Notes: generated from the letters alone by a model not told the origin. A DNA stretch of 24,934 bases from JBFMAE01 sp040756085 (GCA_040756085.1 JBFMAE010000268.1:1-24934); one strand, 5' to 3'. Shown: positions 15,375 to 24,310, counted from the first letter of the stretch. Translations and numbers: made by a program.

Positions 15375-17437
15375 CCAAGATGAAGAATCTCGATGAATTC
15401 TGTGTCAACACCATCAGGATGTTATCCGTTGACATGGTCCAGCAGGCAAACTCAGGACATCCGGGAATGCCCATGGGTGCAGCCCCCATGGCCTATGTCC
15501 TCTGGACAAGATTCCTCAGACATAATCCCAACAATCCCTCATGGCCTGACCGAGACCGTTTTGTCCTTTCCGCTGGCCATGGCTCGGCCCTTCTTTACTC
15601 TCTTCTGCATCTGATAGGATATGATCTCCCCATAGAAGAGATTAAACGTTTTAGACAATGGGGAAGTAAAACCCCCGGCCATCCTGAGTATAGGGAAACT
15701 CCAGGGGTTGAATGTACCACAGGTCCTCTGGGTCAGGGATTTGGAACCGGTGTGGGCATGGCCATCGCTGAGCGTTTCCTGGCTGCCCGGTTTAACCGTC
15801 CAGGTTATGAAATCGTGGACCACTATACCTATGCCATCGTGAGCGACGGCGATTTGATGGAGGGGATCGCTTCTGAGGCAGCATCGTTAGCCGGACACCT
15901 TAAACTGGGTAAGTTGATCTATCTTTACGACAATAACCACATAACCCTTGCTGGAGAAATAGGGCTTAACTTTACGGAGGATGTATGCAAACGCTTCGAG
16001 GCCTATGGCTGGCATGTGCAGTCCGTTGAAGATGGAAATAATATCGAAGCCATTGCAAAGGCCATCACGGCAGCCCGAAATGAAACGTCCCGCCCTTCCC
16101 TCATTTCGATCAGGACGCATATCGGTTATGGCAGTCCTCATAAACAGAATACGTTTGAAGCCCATGGTTCTCCCCTGGGTCCGGAGGAGGTCATCGCCAC
16201 AAAGAAAAACCTCGGTTGGCCCCTTGAGCCGGCCTTTTACATACCGGATGAGGCCCTCGCCCATTTTAGAGAAGCACTCAACAGAGGGTTGCAGCTTGAA
16301 GAGGAATGGAAGGCAAAACTGGAGTCATACGGAATAGCCTATCCGGACCTCGGGGTCGAGTGGGAAAGGTGGATGAACGCAGGCCTTCCAGAGGACTGGG
16401 ATAGGGACGTCCCGGTTTTCTCTCCAGATCCCAAAGGGCTGGCAACACGCTTTGCCGGCGGCCAGGTAATCAATGCTATCACCTTACATCTTCCCTCTCT
16501 GATAGGAGGCTCGGCCGATTTAAACCCTTCAACCAATACGGCACTGAAAGATAAGGGCAACTTTCAATGCCCGGGGTCTGGTTCTCAGGCCCTCCAGGGC
16601 TCCGTTTCTGGCCCCTGGGGATACGAAGGAGCAAACATATCATTTGGAGTACGTGAACATGCGATGGGAAGTATATTGAATGGAATGGCTCTTCACGGCG
16701 GGTTGCTTCCTTACGGAAGTACTTTTTTAATTTTTTCAGACTATATGAGGCCTGCGATCAGGCTTGCCGCTCTGATGAAACTCCATGTGATCTATATTTT
16801 TACTCATGACTCGATTGCCCTTGGGGAAGATGGCCCCACCCATCAGCCTGTGGAACAACTTGCCGGTCTAAGGGCCATCCCAGGTCTGATCGTAATCAGA
16901 CCTGCGGATGCGAATGAAACGGCCGAGGCATGGAGAGTGGTGGTTGAAAATAAAGAGGGACCTGTTGCGATCATCCTGACCAGACAGAATGTCCCGGTCA
17001 TAGACAGGAGCAAATTTAATCCAGCTGCTGGGCTTAAAAGAGGGGCTTATATTTTAGCTGATTCGCCTCACGGCAAACCGGAGGTCATTCTGATCGCCAC
17101 GGGTTCGGAGGTCCATCTGGCGCTGGAGGTCTATGAAAAACTGAGGACGGAGGGCATTGGGGCTCGCATCGTGAACATGCCGTCCTGGGAACTTTTTGAA
17201 CAGCAGCCGGAAACTTATCGAAATGAAATTCTTCTCCCTGAGGTGACAAGGAGGATATCGATTGAAGCAGGTTCCACCCAGGGCTGGCACAGATATGTGG
17301 GGCTGGAGGGTGAAGCGATCGGGATCGATCATTTCGGGGCCTCCGCTCCCATGAAGATCCTCCTCAAAGAGTTCGGGTTTACATCTGAAAATATACTGAA
17401 CAGAGTTAAATCTCTTTTGGCAAAAAAGAAGGGGTGA
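15371..17437 (+). CDS. tkt: Transketolase
   Basis: It moves two-carbon ketol units between sugar phosphates using thiamine diphosphate, the core of the non-oxidative pentose phosphate pathway. The 688-residue protein is full length. It has SGHPGMPMG (His30), the AGHGS loop (His70), GPLGQG (118-123), SDGDLMEG followed by YDNNHI for magnesium-diphosphate binding, and GVREHAMGSILNG with the catalytic glutamate of the pyrimidine domain, then HDSIALGEDGPTHQP. The start is uncertain: TTG at 15371 overlaps the epimerase stop as TTGA, and GGAGG at 15362 is close to it; an ATG at 15380 lies 13 bases from that GGAGG. The stop abuts the rpiB remnant. Confidence 0.95.
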   Translation: MTKMKNLDEFCVNTIRMLSVDMVQQANSGHPGMPMGAAPMAYVLWTRFLRHNPNNPSWPDRDRFVLSAGHGSALLYSLLHLIGYDLPIEEIKRFRQWGSKTPGHPEYRETPGVECTTGPLGQGFGTGVGMAIAERFLAARFNRPGYEIVDHYTYAIVSDGDLMEGIASEAASLAGHLKLGKLIYLYDNNHITLAGEIGLNFTEDVCKRFEAYGWHVQSVEDGNNIEAIAKAITAARNETSRPSLISIRTHIGYGSPHKQNTFEAHGSPLGPEEVIATKKNLGWPLEPAFYIPDEALAHFREALNRGLQLEEEWKAKLESYGIAYPDLGVEWERWMNAGLPEDWDRDVPVFSPDPKGLATRFAGGQVINAITLHLPSLIGGSADLNPSTNTALKDKGNFQCPGSGSQALQGSVSGPWGYEGANISFGVREHAMGSILNGMALHGGLLPYGSTFLIFSDYMRPAIRLAALMKLHVIYIFTHDSIALGEDGPTHQPVEQLAGLRAIPGLIVIRPADANETAEAWRVVVENKEGPVAIILTRQNVPVIDRSKFNPAAGLKRGAYILADSPHGKPEVILIATGSEVHLALEVYEKLRTEGIGARIVNMPSWELFEQQPETYRNEILLPEVTRRISIEAGSTQGWHRYVGLEGEAIGIDHFGASAPMKILLKEFGFTSENILNRVKSLLAKKKG

Positions 17438-17534
17438 TGGCGTCGGCGCCTGTGTTGCAGCAAACAAGTTCCCGGGCATACGGGCCGCTATCTACCATGA
17501 TACATTTTTGGCCCACCAGGGGGTGAAGGATGAA
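17436..17534 (+). pseudogene. rpiB: Remnant of ribose-5-phosphate isomerase B (rpiB)
   Basis: In the gap between tkt and tal one frame reads DGVGACVAANKFPGIRAAIY and then HDTFLAHQGV. This matches the conserved RpiB/LacAB stretch in which a GxGxxxAANKxPGIRAA loop binds phosphate, followed by HDxxxAHQGV. About 31 codons remain; both ends are missing. The upstream end merges with the tkt stop and the downstream end runs into the tal start, and the frame then stops at 17556-17558. No start codon is usable, so it is a fossil. Its presence suggests the ancestral order tkt-rpiB-tal, with rpiB removed by an internal deletion. The cell would need an RpiA or RpiB elsewhere. Confidence 0.8.
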
Positions 17535-18663
17535 CAAAAATCCATTGATCGGTCTTAAGGAACTCGGACAGAGTGTCTGGCTCGACAACCTAAATAGAAA
17601 ACTGATCACCTCAGGAGAACTGAAACGTTTAATCGAGGAAGAAGGTTTGAGTGGAATCACTTCCAACCCGACGATCTTTCAGAAGGCCATTTCAGGGAGT
17701 ACGGATTACGATACCTCCTTGCGGAAGATGATCGATCAGGGGATCAAGGATGAAAAAGAACTTTTTTTCAGACTGGCCATTGAAGACGTCTCCAATGCAG
17801 CAGAGATGCTATGGCCAGTTTATCAATCAACCGGAGGGCAGGATGGGTTTGTGAGCATTGAAGTCTCTCCTGACCTTGCCTACGACACCAATGCGACGAT
17901 TTCAGAAGCGAGGCACCTGTTTTCGACCATCAACAAGAAAAACATACTGGTGAAAGTCCCTGCCACAAAACAAGGACTTCCGGCTATTGAGCAACTGATC
18001 AGCGAAGGGGTGAATATAAATGTAACGCTCCTGTTTTCAATAGAGCGTTATGAAGAGGTGGCAGAGGCTTATCTCAGAGGGCTCGAAAGAAGGACAAGCA
18101 AAGGTGAGCCGATCAATGAAATAGCCTCTGTGGCAAGTTTCTTTGTCAGCAGGGTGGATACGCTTACCGATAAGCTTCTCGAAATCCGACTGTCATCAGC
18201 CGCCTCCAAAGCCGAAAAAGATAAAACGATGAGCTTTTTTGGAAAGGCAGCCGTAGCCAATGCAAAAATCGCTTATAAAAAATATAAGAATATTTTTTCC
18301 GGAAAACGTTTCCTCCCCTTGAAAGAGAAAGGCGGCCATCTCCAGAGATTATTATGGGGGAGCACGGGAACGAAAAACCCGAAGTACAGCGATATTAAAT
18401 ATGTGGAGGAGTTGATCGCACCGGATAGTGTCAACACGCTGCCCGAAACAACCATTGAAGCCTTTAAGAACCATGGCCATGCGAAGATAACCATCGGCGA
18501 TCATCTTGAAGGTGCGGAAAGGTTATTTCAGGAACTCAAGTCAATTGGCATAGAAATAAACGAGGTAACGGACCAATTGGAAAGCGAGGGAGTGAAGCTC
18601 TTTTCCGATTCATTCTTTTCCCTTTTAAAGGAGATCGCCCAGAAGAGAGATTCATTTCTATAA
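17530..18663 (+). CDS. tal: Transaldolase (TalB/Tal long form)
   Basis: It transfers a dihydroxyacetone unit between sugar phosphates through a Schiff base. The 377-residue protein begins LKELGQSVWLDNLNRKLI (Asp19 is the catalytic acid), has GITSNPTIFQKAI and the Schiff-base lysine Lys142 in ILVKVPATKQG, then NVTLLFSIERYEEV. Length and motifs match the long transaldolases of actinobacterial/cyanobacterial type that are sometimes fused to pgi; here pgi is separate, two genes downstream. The ATG is preceded by AGGGGGTGAAGG, a good ribosome binding site that is contributed by the rpiB remnant. Confidence 0.93.
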   Translation: MNKNPLIGLKELGQSVWLDNLNRKLITSGELKRLIEEEGLSGITSNPTIFQKAISGSTDYDTSLRKMIDQGIKDEKELFFRLAIEDVSNAAEMLWPVYQSTGGQDGFVSIEVSPDLAYDTNATISEARHLFSTINKKNILVKVPATKQGLPAIEQLISEGVNINVTLLFSIERYEEVAEAYLRGLERRTSKGEPINEIASVASFFVSRVDTLTDKLLEIRLSSAASKAEKDKTMSFFGKAAVANAKIAYKKYKNIFSGKRFLPLKEKGGHLQRLLWGSTGTKNPKYSDIKYVEELIAPDSVNTLPETTIEAFKNHGHAKITIGDHLEGAERLFQELKSIGIEINEVTDQLESEGVKLFSDSFFSLLKEIAQKRDSFL

Positions 18664-18695
18664 AAAATAAAAGTGACACTTTTTTGGATGAGATA

Positions 18696-19715
18696 ATGGT
18701 TAACAGGAGAACAAAAACTAAAGAACCTCGAATGGTACTGGCAGGAGATATCGGCGGAACCAAATCACGCCTTGGACTTTTTCGCGTTGTCAGGGAAGCA
18801 CCTCACTTAAAATTTGAAAAAACCTTCCATAGCAAAAATTACAGTGGACTGGAAAAGATTATCAAGGATTTCCTCGGAGGGGAGGAGAGTATTGACTCAG
18901 CCTGTTTCGGCGTGGCCGGGCCAGTAACCAGCGGAATCATAAGAACCACGAACCTTCCATGGCGTATCGACATTCAATCGATTCAAAAAGAGCTCACCAT
19001 CAGAAGAGTGGAAGTTATCAATGACCTAGTCGCCAATGCTTATGGCATTTTTATGTTGAAAAATAAGAGGGACTTTCAGACCCTTAATACCGGTGAAATA
19101 AAAAAAGGAAATGCGGCCGTTATCTCCGCAGGGACAGGTCTTGGAGAGGCGATTCTCTTCTGGAACGGGAAGCGGCATGTGCCATTTCCCTCCGAGGGGG
19201 GACATGTTGAGTTTGGTCCGAGAAACGATTTGGAGATTAAACTGTTCCAGTACCTTTTTGATCGCTTCAGTCATGTCAGTTATGAACGGATCCTTTCTGG
19301 AGCAGGCCTTCTTCATATCTACCAGTTTCTGAGAGACTCCAAGAGATCCGGGAATGAGCCGGAATGGCTCTCTCAAAAAATGAAACAGAAAGATCCTGCC
19401 GCCGTGATTTCTGAAACGGCTAAATTGAAGAGGAATAGACTGTGTGTGATGGCACTAGATCTGTTTGTCTCCATTTATGGTTCGGCTGCCGGGAATCTTG
19501 CCCTCCAGGTTATGGCTGTTGGAGGAGTATATCTTGGAGGTGGGATCGTGCCAAAGATCATCTGGAAACTTAAAGATGGGACATTTATGGAGGCCTTTAA
19601 AAACAAGGGGCGGCTCTCGGAGGTGGTGGCTCAAATTCCTGTCAAAGTCATCCTGAATGACAGGGCAGCTCTTCTTGGGGCGGCCTACCATGCCATGGAA
19701 CTCTTGCATGAATGA
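18696..19715 (+). CDS. glk: Glucokinase (Glk family)
   Basis: It phosphorylates glucose to glucose 6-phosphate with ATP. The core begins VLAGDIGGTKSRLGLF (ATP phosphate loop), followed by CFGVAGPV, RTTNLPWRID and VEVINDLVANAYG with the catalytic aspartate, AGTGLGEA, and the sugar-binding EGGHVEFGPRND. This is the PF02685 glucokinase rather than a ROK kinase. The C-terminal GGVYLGGGIVPKI is normal. Start choice is unclear: ATG at 18696 has GGATGAG just upstream; TTG at 18684 and ATG at 18732 (directly before the core) are alternatives. It lies 32 bases after tal and shares its operon. Confidence 0.9.
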   Translation: MVNRRTKTKEPRMVLAGDIGGTKSRLGLFRVVREAPHLKFEKTFHSKNYSGLEKIIKDFLGGEESIDSACFGVAGPVTSGIIRTTNLPWRIDIQSIQKELTIRRVEVINDLVANAYGIFMLKNKRDFQTLNTGEIKKGNAAVISAGTGLGEAILFWNGKRHVPFPSEGGHVEFGPRNDLEIKLFQYLFDRFSHVSYERILSGAGLLHIYQFLRDSKRSGNEPEWLSQKMKQKDPAAVISETAKLKRNRLCVMALDLFVSIYGSAAGNLALQVMAVGGVYLGGGIVPKIIWKLKDGTFMEAFKNKGRLSEVVAQIPVKVILNDRAALLGAAYHAMELLHE

Positions 19716-19751
19716 TGGGATATCTTAGGTGAAAACGCATCGAGGGTCATG

Positions 19752-21359
19752 ATGAAAAAGATTGAACTTTGGGAACGATATAAAAAGTATCTGAATGCCA
19801 ATCCTGATTTAGGGTTGATGATCGATATCAGCCGCATGAACTTTCCAGAGGACTATTTTGATGTGATGGAACCTCGAATTCAAAAGGCCTTCAGAGAGAT
19901 GGATGCCCTTGAATCAGGGGCCATCGCCAATCCTGATGAAAAACGCATGGTCGGCCATTACTGGCTACGTGCTCCCGATTTAGCGCCCAAGCCTGAAATT
20001 CGCCAGGAGATAAAGGGGACGATCCACTCCATCAAAGATTTTGCACAAAAGGTTCATTCAGGCAAGATCAAGGCTCCAAATGGAAGATTTTTTTCCAGGC
20101 TACTCCTCATTGGCATCGGGGGATCCACCCTTGGACCTCAATTCGTCTCTCGTGCGTTAGGAACCTCAAAAGACCCTATGAAACCCTATTTTTTTGATAA
20201 TACAGACCCAGATGGGATGGACCTCGTTTTGAAGGAGATTGGAGATAGTCTTTCAGAAGCACTCACCCTGGTCATCTCCAAAAGCGGTGGGACCATAGAG
20301 ACCCGGAATGGCATGCTCGAGGCAAAAGCCGCCTATCGGTCAAAGGGACTTCCCTTCGAAAAATATGCTGTTGCGATTACCGGAACAGAGAGCGACCTTA
20401 TTGCAAAAAAAGATAAATGGCTGGCGAGATTTCCGGTGTGGGACTGGGTGGGCGGACGCACCTCCGAGACCTCTGCGGTAGGGCTTGTACCGGCTGCCCT
20501 TCAGGGAATGGATATTGATTCATTATTAGAAGGGGCTCGTCTCTGTGATCAAGTCACCCGGAAAAAAGTGACCCGTTCCAATCCCGCGGCCCTACTTTCT
20601 CTCATGTGGTATCACGCAACCGGGGGTTGCGGGAAAAAGGATATGATCATCCTCCCCTACAAAGATAGACTCCAGCTCTTCCCTAAATACCTTCAACAAC
20701 TCATCATGGAATCCCTCGGCAAAGAAAGAGACCTCGATGGTCAGATTGTCAACCAGGGGATTTCAGTCTATGGCAACAAAGGTTCAACCGATCAGCATGC
20801 CTATATTCAACAACTTCGCGAGGGGATGAACAATTTCTTTGTCACATTTATCGAAGTGCTCAGAGACCGCGAAGGGCCTTCATTACCGGTTGATAAAGAT
20901 GCCACCAGTGGGGATTACCTGAGTGGCTTTCTTCAGGGAACCCGGCAGGCACTGAGCGAACAGGCTCGTGAATCGATTACGATTACGATGGAACGGGTCG
21001 ATGCCCGTTCCATCGGCACATTGATAGCTCTTTATGAGCGTGCCGTGGGTTTATATGCATCGCTGATCAATATCAACGCCTATCATCAACCCGGCGTGGA
21101 AGCCGGGAAGAAAGCAGCAGCCTTCATCCTTCAGCTCCAGTCCCGGGTCTTCGCCTTCCTTCGAAAGGAAAGAGAAAAATCCTTCACTCCGGAGGAGATT
21201 GCCTCTGCCATAGGCGCGAAGGAAGAAGTGGAGACGATATTCAAATTGCTCGAACACGCAACTGCCAATGAGGATCACAGGATCAAAAAGATACCGGCTC
21301 CATTTCCATTTGAAGCCCGCTATCATTATATCCCTGAGGAGAGGGCGAGCGGAAGTTAA
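19752..21359 (+). CDS. pgi: Glucose-6-phosphate isomerase
   Basis: It interconverts glucose 6-phosphate and fructose 6-phosphate. The protein of 535 residues has two SIS domains: LIGIGGSTLGPQFVSRAL, the phosphate-binding SKSGGTIETRNG, GGRTSETSAVG, the catalytic glutamate in MESLGKERD, and GSTDQHAYIQQLR with the catalytic histidine. AGGG ends five bases before the ATG at 19752; an ATG at 19749 is only two bases from it. It ends the operon, linking glucokinase output to the pentose phosphate enzymes upstream through fructose 6-phosphate. Similar pgi genes are found in cyanobacterial and deltaproteobacterial-like genomes. Confidence 0.93.
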   Translation: MKKIELWERYKKYLNANPDLGLMIDISRMNFPEDYFDVMEPRIQKAFREMDALESGAIANPDEKRMVGHYWLRAPDLAPKPEIRQEIKGTIHSIKDFAQKVHSGKIKAPNGRFFSRLLLIGIGGSTLGPQFVSRALGTSKDPMKPYFFDNTDPDGMDLVLKEIGDSLSEALTLVISKSGGTIETRNGMLEAKAAYRSKGLPFEKYAVAITGTESDLIAKKDKWLARFPVWDWVGGRTSETSAVGLVPAALQGMDIDSLLEGARLCDQVTRKKVTRSNPAALLSLMWYHATGGCGKKDMIILPYKDRLQLFPKYLQQLIMESLGKERDLDGQIVNQGISVYGNKGSTDQHAYIQQLREGMNNFFVTFIEVLRDREGPSLPVDKDATSGDYLSGFLQGTRQALSEQARESITITMERVDARSIGTLIALYERAVGLYASLININAYHQPGVEAGKKAAAFILQLQSRVFAFLRKEREKSFTPEEIASAIGAKEEVETIFKLLEHATANEDHRIKKIPAPFPFEARYHYIPEERASGS

Positions 21360-21405
21360 AATCCAATGACATCCAACATTCTCATTAAACCTACATAAGA
21401 AGACG

Positions 21406-21698
21406 TTAACCCTGTTGTTGCATTAAATTCGGCGCTTGGATTCATCAAACACTTACCAATAGAGGGATGGCCGTTAAATCAATGTCATCCACTGGATCAA
21501 CCAAATAGTGACCCTGTGGAATAGGTTTTACGTCTTCTCTGAAAAGATAAAACTCCCAATAGTGGAGCAAATAATACGTGATGCTATCGAGTATGATTCT
21601 TATTCCACAGGGGAAGGTATCATCAAAATGGTGGAAATTGCCTTTTTATGGTGGTACGCAGTTGATTCAACCGCATCTTTATGCAACAACAGGGTTAA
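21406..21698. repeat. 293 bp palindromic element with nested inverted repeats
   Basis: The outer arms TTAACCCTGTTGTTGCAT (21406-21423) and its exact reverse complement (21681-21698) flank an inner pair CCCTGTGGAATA (21512-21523) and TATTCCACAGGG (21601-21612). Between outer and inner arms the sequences are weakly complementary as well. The centre has two small hairpins, GTTTTA...TAAAAC at about 21525-21553 and ATACnnGAT...ATCnnGTAT at about 21574-21594. The whole stretch could fold into one long rod. It lies between the pgi end and the convergent radical SAM gene. It could be a non-autonomous mobile element or a structured RNA. No convincing gene lies in it. Confidence 0.7.
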
Positions 21699-21713
21699 TA
21701 AGTCGGAGGTGGA

Positions 21714-23036
21714 TTAGCGAGGGGTTGGGGAGGGGAGATGGATCAAGGGTGACACAGGACGAACCCTCCTCATCCAGGCCTTATGGAACCCGAAATTCAT
21801 GGGGCCAAAGATCTGAAGGGATCGATGAATTTTAAAAAGTCTCTTGAACATAGATCCCCATGAGAGAAAAGAGGAATTGAGCCATTCAAAACCCTCCTGG
21901 AGTTCCTCCGGAGTCATCCTTCTCGGAACAAACGTGACATGTTCCATATCGTAGAGGTCCCATCGGTCCGTCAATATCCTTCCCTCCCTCTTTAGCCTTT
22001 CTCTTAAAAGGGTCCCTGGATAAGGGGTAAGAATAGGAAAAAGTGCACCGTCGATCTTTGCTTGATGACAAAAATTCAAAATCTTTTCAAAGGTGTCTGG
22101 AGTGTCATGATCGTATCCCAGGATGAAAGAAGTCAGAATCCCGATACCATTATCATGAAATTTCCTCACCGCCTCGATTGGGGAAATTCCGAGGTTCGTC
22201 TTTTTTCCCATCATCGAGAGGTTTTCCTGAGCAAGAGATTCGAATCCCACAAAGAGTGTCATGCACCCGCTTTTGGAGGCCAGTTTGAGCAACTCGTCAT
22301 CATTGACAAAACTGAGTGGGGCATGGCTGGCCCATTTAAATTTAAGAGGGACCATCTCCTGAAAAAGATCCTTGGCATAGGGCCGATTCCCGACGAGATT
22401 GTCATCCACAAGAAAGAGGAACACACTCTCCCGTCTCAACGCCTCCAACTCTTCGATAACGAGATGGATTGGCCTGATCCTGTAACCTCTTCCGAAGAAT
22501 GAGGAGACAGAACAGAATTCACATTGAAAAGGACAACCCCGGGTCGTCTGAATGGTATTGGTGAAGAGGTAGCCCTTTCCTTCCACAAGCTCTCTTCTGG
22601 GAGCTTTGATTTCAGAAAGGTTTACAGGCTTATCATCATAATAGATCTTCTTTAATTTTGACTCCTTAAAATCTCTGATCACCTCCCTCCAGACCCGATC
22701 CCCTTCTCCTATGACGATGGCATCTGCATGCTCTAATGCCTCCTCAGGATGAAAGGATACATGAAATCCACCAAGGATAACTTTTTCCCCTCTCTTCCTG
22801 AACATGTCAGCGATCTCATAGGCCCTTGGAGCCTGTGGGGTCATCACAGTAATTCCAATTAGATCTGCGTCGATCTCATAACGAATGGGCTCCAGATTTT
22901 CGTCGATGATAGAAACTTCCACATCCTCAGGGGTTGATGCGGCCAGTGTGAGGACACTCAGGGGAGGAAATTTGAATCCAATCTGACCCCAGAGGTTCGA
23001 TGGAGGCCAACCAGGAACAACGAAGAGGATTTCCAT
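21714..23036 (-). CDS. B12-binding-type radical SAM protein, function unknown
   Basis: The 440-residue protein has an N-terminal cobalamin-binding-type domain (1-130; MEILFVVPGW start, VILGGFHVSFHPEEAL near 87-101, VIGEGD near 108-113) and a radical SAM core with CPFQCEFC (Cys168, Cys172, Cys175), LVDDNLVGN and GFESLAQENL. There is no DxHxxG cobalamin-tail motif visible. ILGYDHDTPDTFEKI and PYPGTLLRERL are typical of this large family, which includes methyltransferases for hopanoids and other hydrophobic substrates. The last residues (SPLIHLPSPTPR) are low-complexity and may be read-through into repeat-like DNA. No ribosome binding site is evident. It is alone on its strand, so its pathway is not shown by context. 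Confidence 0.82.
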   Translation of the reverse strand: MEILFVVPGWPPSNLWGQIGFKFPPLSVLTLAASTPEDVEVSIIDENLEPIRYEIDADLIGITVMTPQAPRAYEIADMFRKRGEKVILGGFHVSFHPEEALEHADAIVIGEGDRVWREVIRDFKESKLKKIYYDDKPVNLSEIKAPRRELVEGKGYLFTNTIQTTRGCPFQCEFCSVSSFFGRGYRIRPIHLVIEELEALRRESVFLFLVDDNLVGNRPYAKDLFQEMVPLKFKWASHAPLSFVNDDELLKLASKSGCMTLFVGFESLAQENLSMMGKKTNLGISPIEAVRKFHDNGIGILTSFILGYDHDTPDTFEKILNFCHQAKIDGALFPILTPYPGTLLRERLKREGRILTDRWDLYDMEHVTFVPRRMTPEELQEGFEWLNSSFLSWGSMFKRLFKIHRSLQIFGPMNFGFHKAWMRRVRPVSPLIHLPSPTPR

Positions 23037-23065
23037 AGGAGATTACTTAAGAAATAGCCATCTTT

Positions 23066-23132
23066 TCCCCCCTCTCCCCTGGTGCCTGCCTGCGCGAAGC
23101 CGCTTCGGCGAAGGCAGGGGAGAGGGCGAGGG
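23066..23132. repeat. Intergenic hairpin repeat (CCCTCTCCCCT / AGGGGAGAGGG)
   Basis: CCCTCTCCCCT (23070-23080) pairs with AGGGGAGAGGG (23116-23126), with an inner CGAAGC-CG-CTTCG hairpin. This is a common type of dispersed repeat in environmental proteobacterial genomes. A related GCCTGCCTGCCGCAGG stretch lies near 23212-23227. The remainder of 23037-23410 shows no gene. Confidence 0.7.
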
Positions 23133-23410
23133 TGACATGCTCTGTTTTACCCCACCTAAATCCTCCCCCATCAAGGAGGAGGATATGACTTCGTTATTTT
23201 CATGGTTCGCGCCTGCCTGCCGCAGGGAGGGATGACAAATCCGTCATGAAAGATTGCTTTAGGAGAAAATATTAGCACCCCATAGTTACATTATCAATTT
23301 TATTCTGTAACCCTTGTAACCTTATATATCCAAAAGAGAGGGGTCCCGGCCAACGAGTTTATTTTATTATGAAGGTAGTTGATGGATAACTTAAGGTTGG
23401 CTTTTATTTT

Positions 23411-23809
23411 TTAAAGGAGGGAAAGCATATTTAATCCTTCCACTATTTCATAATGCCTTCGGTTATTAGTGAGAATGGTTAGATTATAACGAAGGCAAGT
23501 GGAGGCTATTAAGAGATCAAAGTCACTGACAATCTTCCCCTTTTGTCTCAGTTTTCCACGTTCTTTCCCAAAGATCTTACAAATCTCTTCATCAACATTG
23601 AGCAGTTTTAAATCAGGAGCGAGAAATTCTTCAAGAAGCTTCTGGCTTTTGACAGGGTCTTTGGAATAATAGACACCTTCATAAATCTCTGCTAAAGAAA
23701 TCACGCTTATTGCCACTCCTTCAGGGGCCAACTCTTCCAATTTTGTAACCACTTTATTTTCGCCTTTTAGATGATTAATTACCCAGTCAGTATCAATTAA
23801 GTATTTCAT
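23411..23809 (-). CDS. vapC: PIN-domain ribonuclease toxin (VapC family)
   Basis: VapC toxins cut RNA, often tRNA or rRNA, using magnesium held by acidic residues. The 132-residue protein begins MKYLIDTDWVINHLKG (Asp6), has LAEIYEGV (Glu41), SDFDLLIAS (Asp96 and Asp98) and TNNRRHYEIV near the end: a complete PIN-domain set. The ATG overlaps the stop of the antitoxin gene (ATGA) and GAGGTTAA precedes it. The pair is on the minus strand. Confidence 0.9.
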   Translation of the reverse strand: MKYLIDTDWVINHLKGENKVVTKLEELAPEGVAISVISLAEIYEGVYYSKDPVKSQKLLEEFLAPDLKLLNVDEEICKIFGKERGKLRQKGKIVSDFDLLIASTCLRYNLTILTNNRRHYEIVEGLNMLSLL

Positions 23810-24054
23810 AATTTAACCTCTGGTCTAGTAGCAATAAGGCGATCGTTATATATGTTTCTTATCAGCTCATCACAATCGATTAAACCCTTCCACCCTCCAG
23901 CTGTTTTCTTTAAGGCTTCTGAAAAGCTTCTCTTCACCGGCTTGGATGTAGCTTCCAAAATACTAATTGTGATCTCTTCTCCCTCCTTGATTTCTACCTT
24001 CTCTAAGGGCTCAATCATCCCTTTAGAAAATCTTGCCTTAATTATCTTTCCCAT
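23806..24054 (-). CDS. DUF104/AF2212-like antitoxin for the VapC toxin
   Basis: The 82-residue protein starts MGKIIKARFSKGMIEPLEKV and continues EIKEGEEITISI, the beta-rich DUF104 pattern of small antitoxins paired with PIN toxins. The C-terminal part (from about residue 38) is helical and probably wraps the toxin. GGAGGA lies six bases before the ATG at 24054 and immediately before an ATG at 24060, so 24054 is the better start. It overlaps the toxin gene by four bases, antitoxin first, as usual. Autoregulation by the complex is typical of VapBC systems but no operator was identified. Confidence 0.85.
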   Translation of the reverse strand: MGKIIKARFSKGMIEPLEKVEIKEGEEITISILEATSKPVKRSFSEALKKTAGGWKGLIDCDELIRNIYNDRLIATRPEVKL

Positions 24055-24135
24055 TTTCATTCCTCCCTTGACCTTTCTTTTATCTCTTTATTTATCATTT
24101 TAGGGAAAAGAAGAGGTTCTGTCAATTAGATAGAA

Positions 24136-24245
24136 GTAAACCCCGTTAGAAAAGAAGGGGTTTTGACACCGCCCTCAATAAGGAATTGAGGCTTTATATT
24201 TATAGCATCCCCGGCATAAATGCCGTGGCTTTCTACCGGGGTAAA
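24136..24245 (+). repeat. Copy 3 of the GTAAACCCCG...GGCTTTCT repeat family
   Basis: The element begins GTAAACCCCGTTAGAAA and ends GGCTTTCTACCGGGGTAAA, with a 13 bp inverted repeat having one mismatch. The interior contains GGCATAAATGCC at about 24213-24224. It lies upstream of the VapC antitoxin gene. Confidence 0.75.
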
Positions 24246-24289
24246 TGGGACGTTTCTGTTTTCTGCGAATTTTAGCGCGAAATAAAGAA

Positions 24290-24310
24290 CCCCGCAGCAG
24301 AGCTGCGGGG
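24290..24310. repeat. Hairpin CCCCGCAGC-AGA-GCTGCGGGG
   Basis: A perfect 9 bp stem with loop AGA, followed by CATTTTG. It shares the GC-AGA-GC tip with the hairpin at 24489-24509 while the rest of the stem differs. It could act as a weak terminator, but the absence of a proper T run favours a REP-like unit. Confidence 0.65.

Noticed and set aside
18669..18683. AAAAGTG-A-CACTTTT between tal and glk as a terminator
   Set aside because: The loop is too small and the stem AT-rich; it lies inside a tight operon.
21508..21717. A plus-strand ORF inside the palindromic element
   Set aside because: It lies in inverted-repeat DNA, starts with GTG without a ribosome binding site and matches no family I know.
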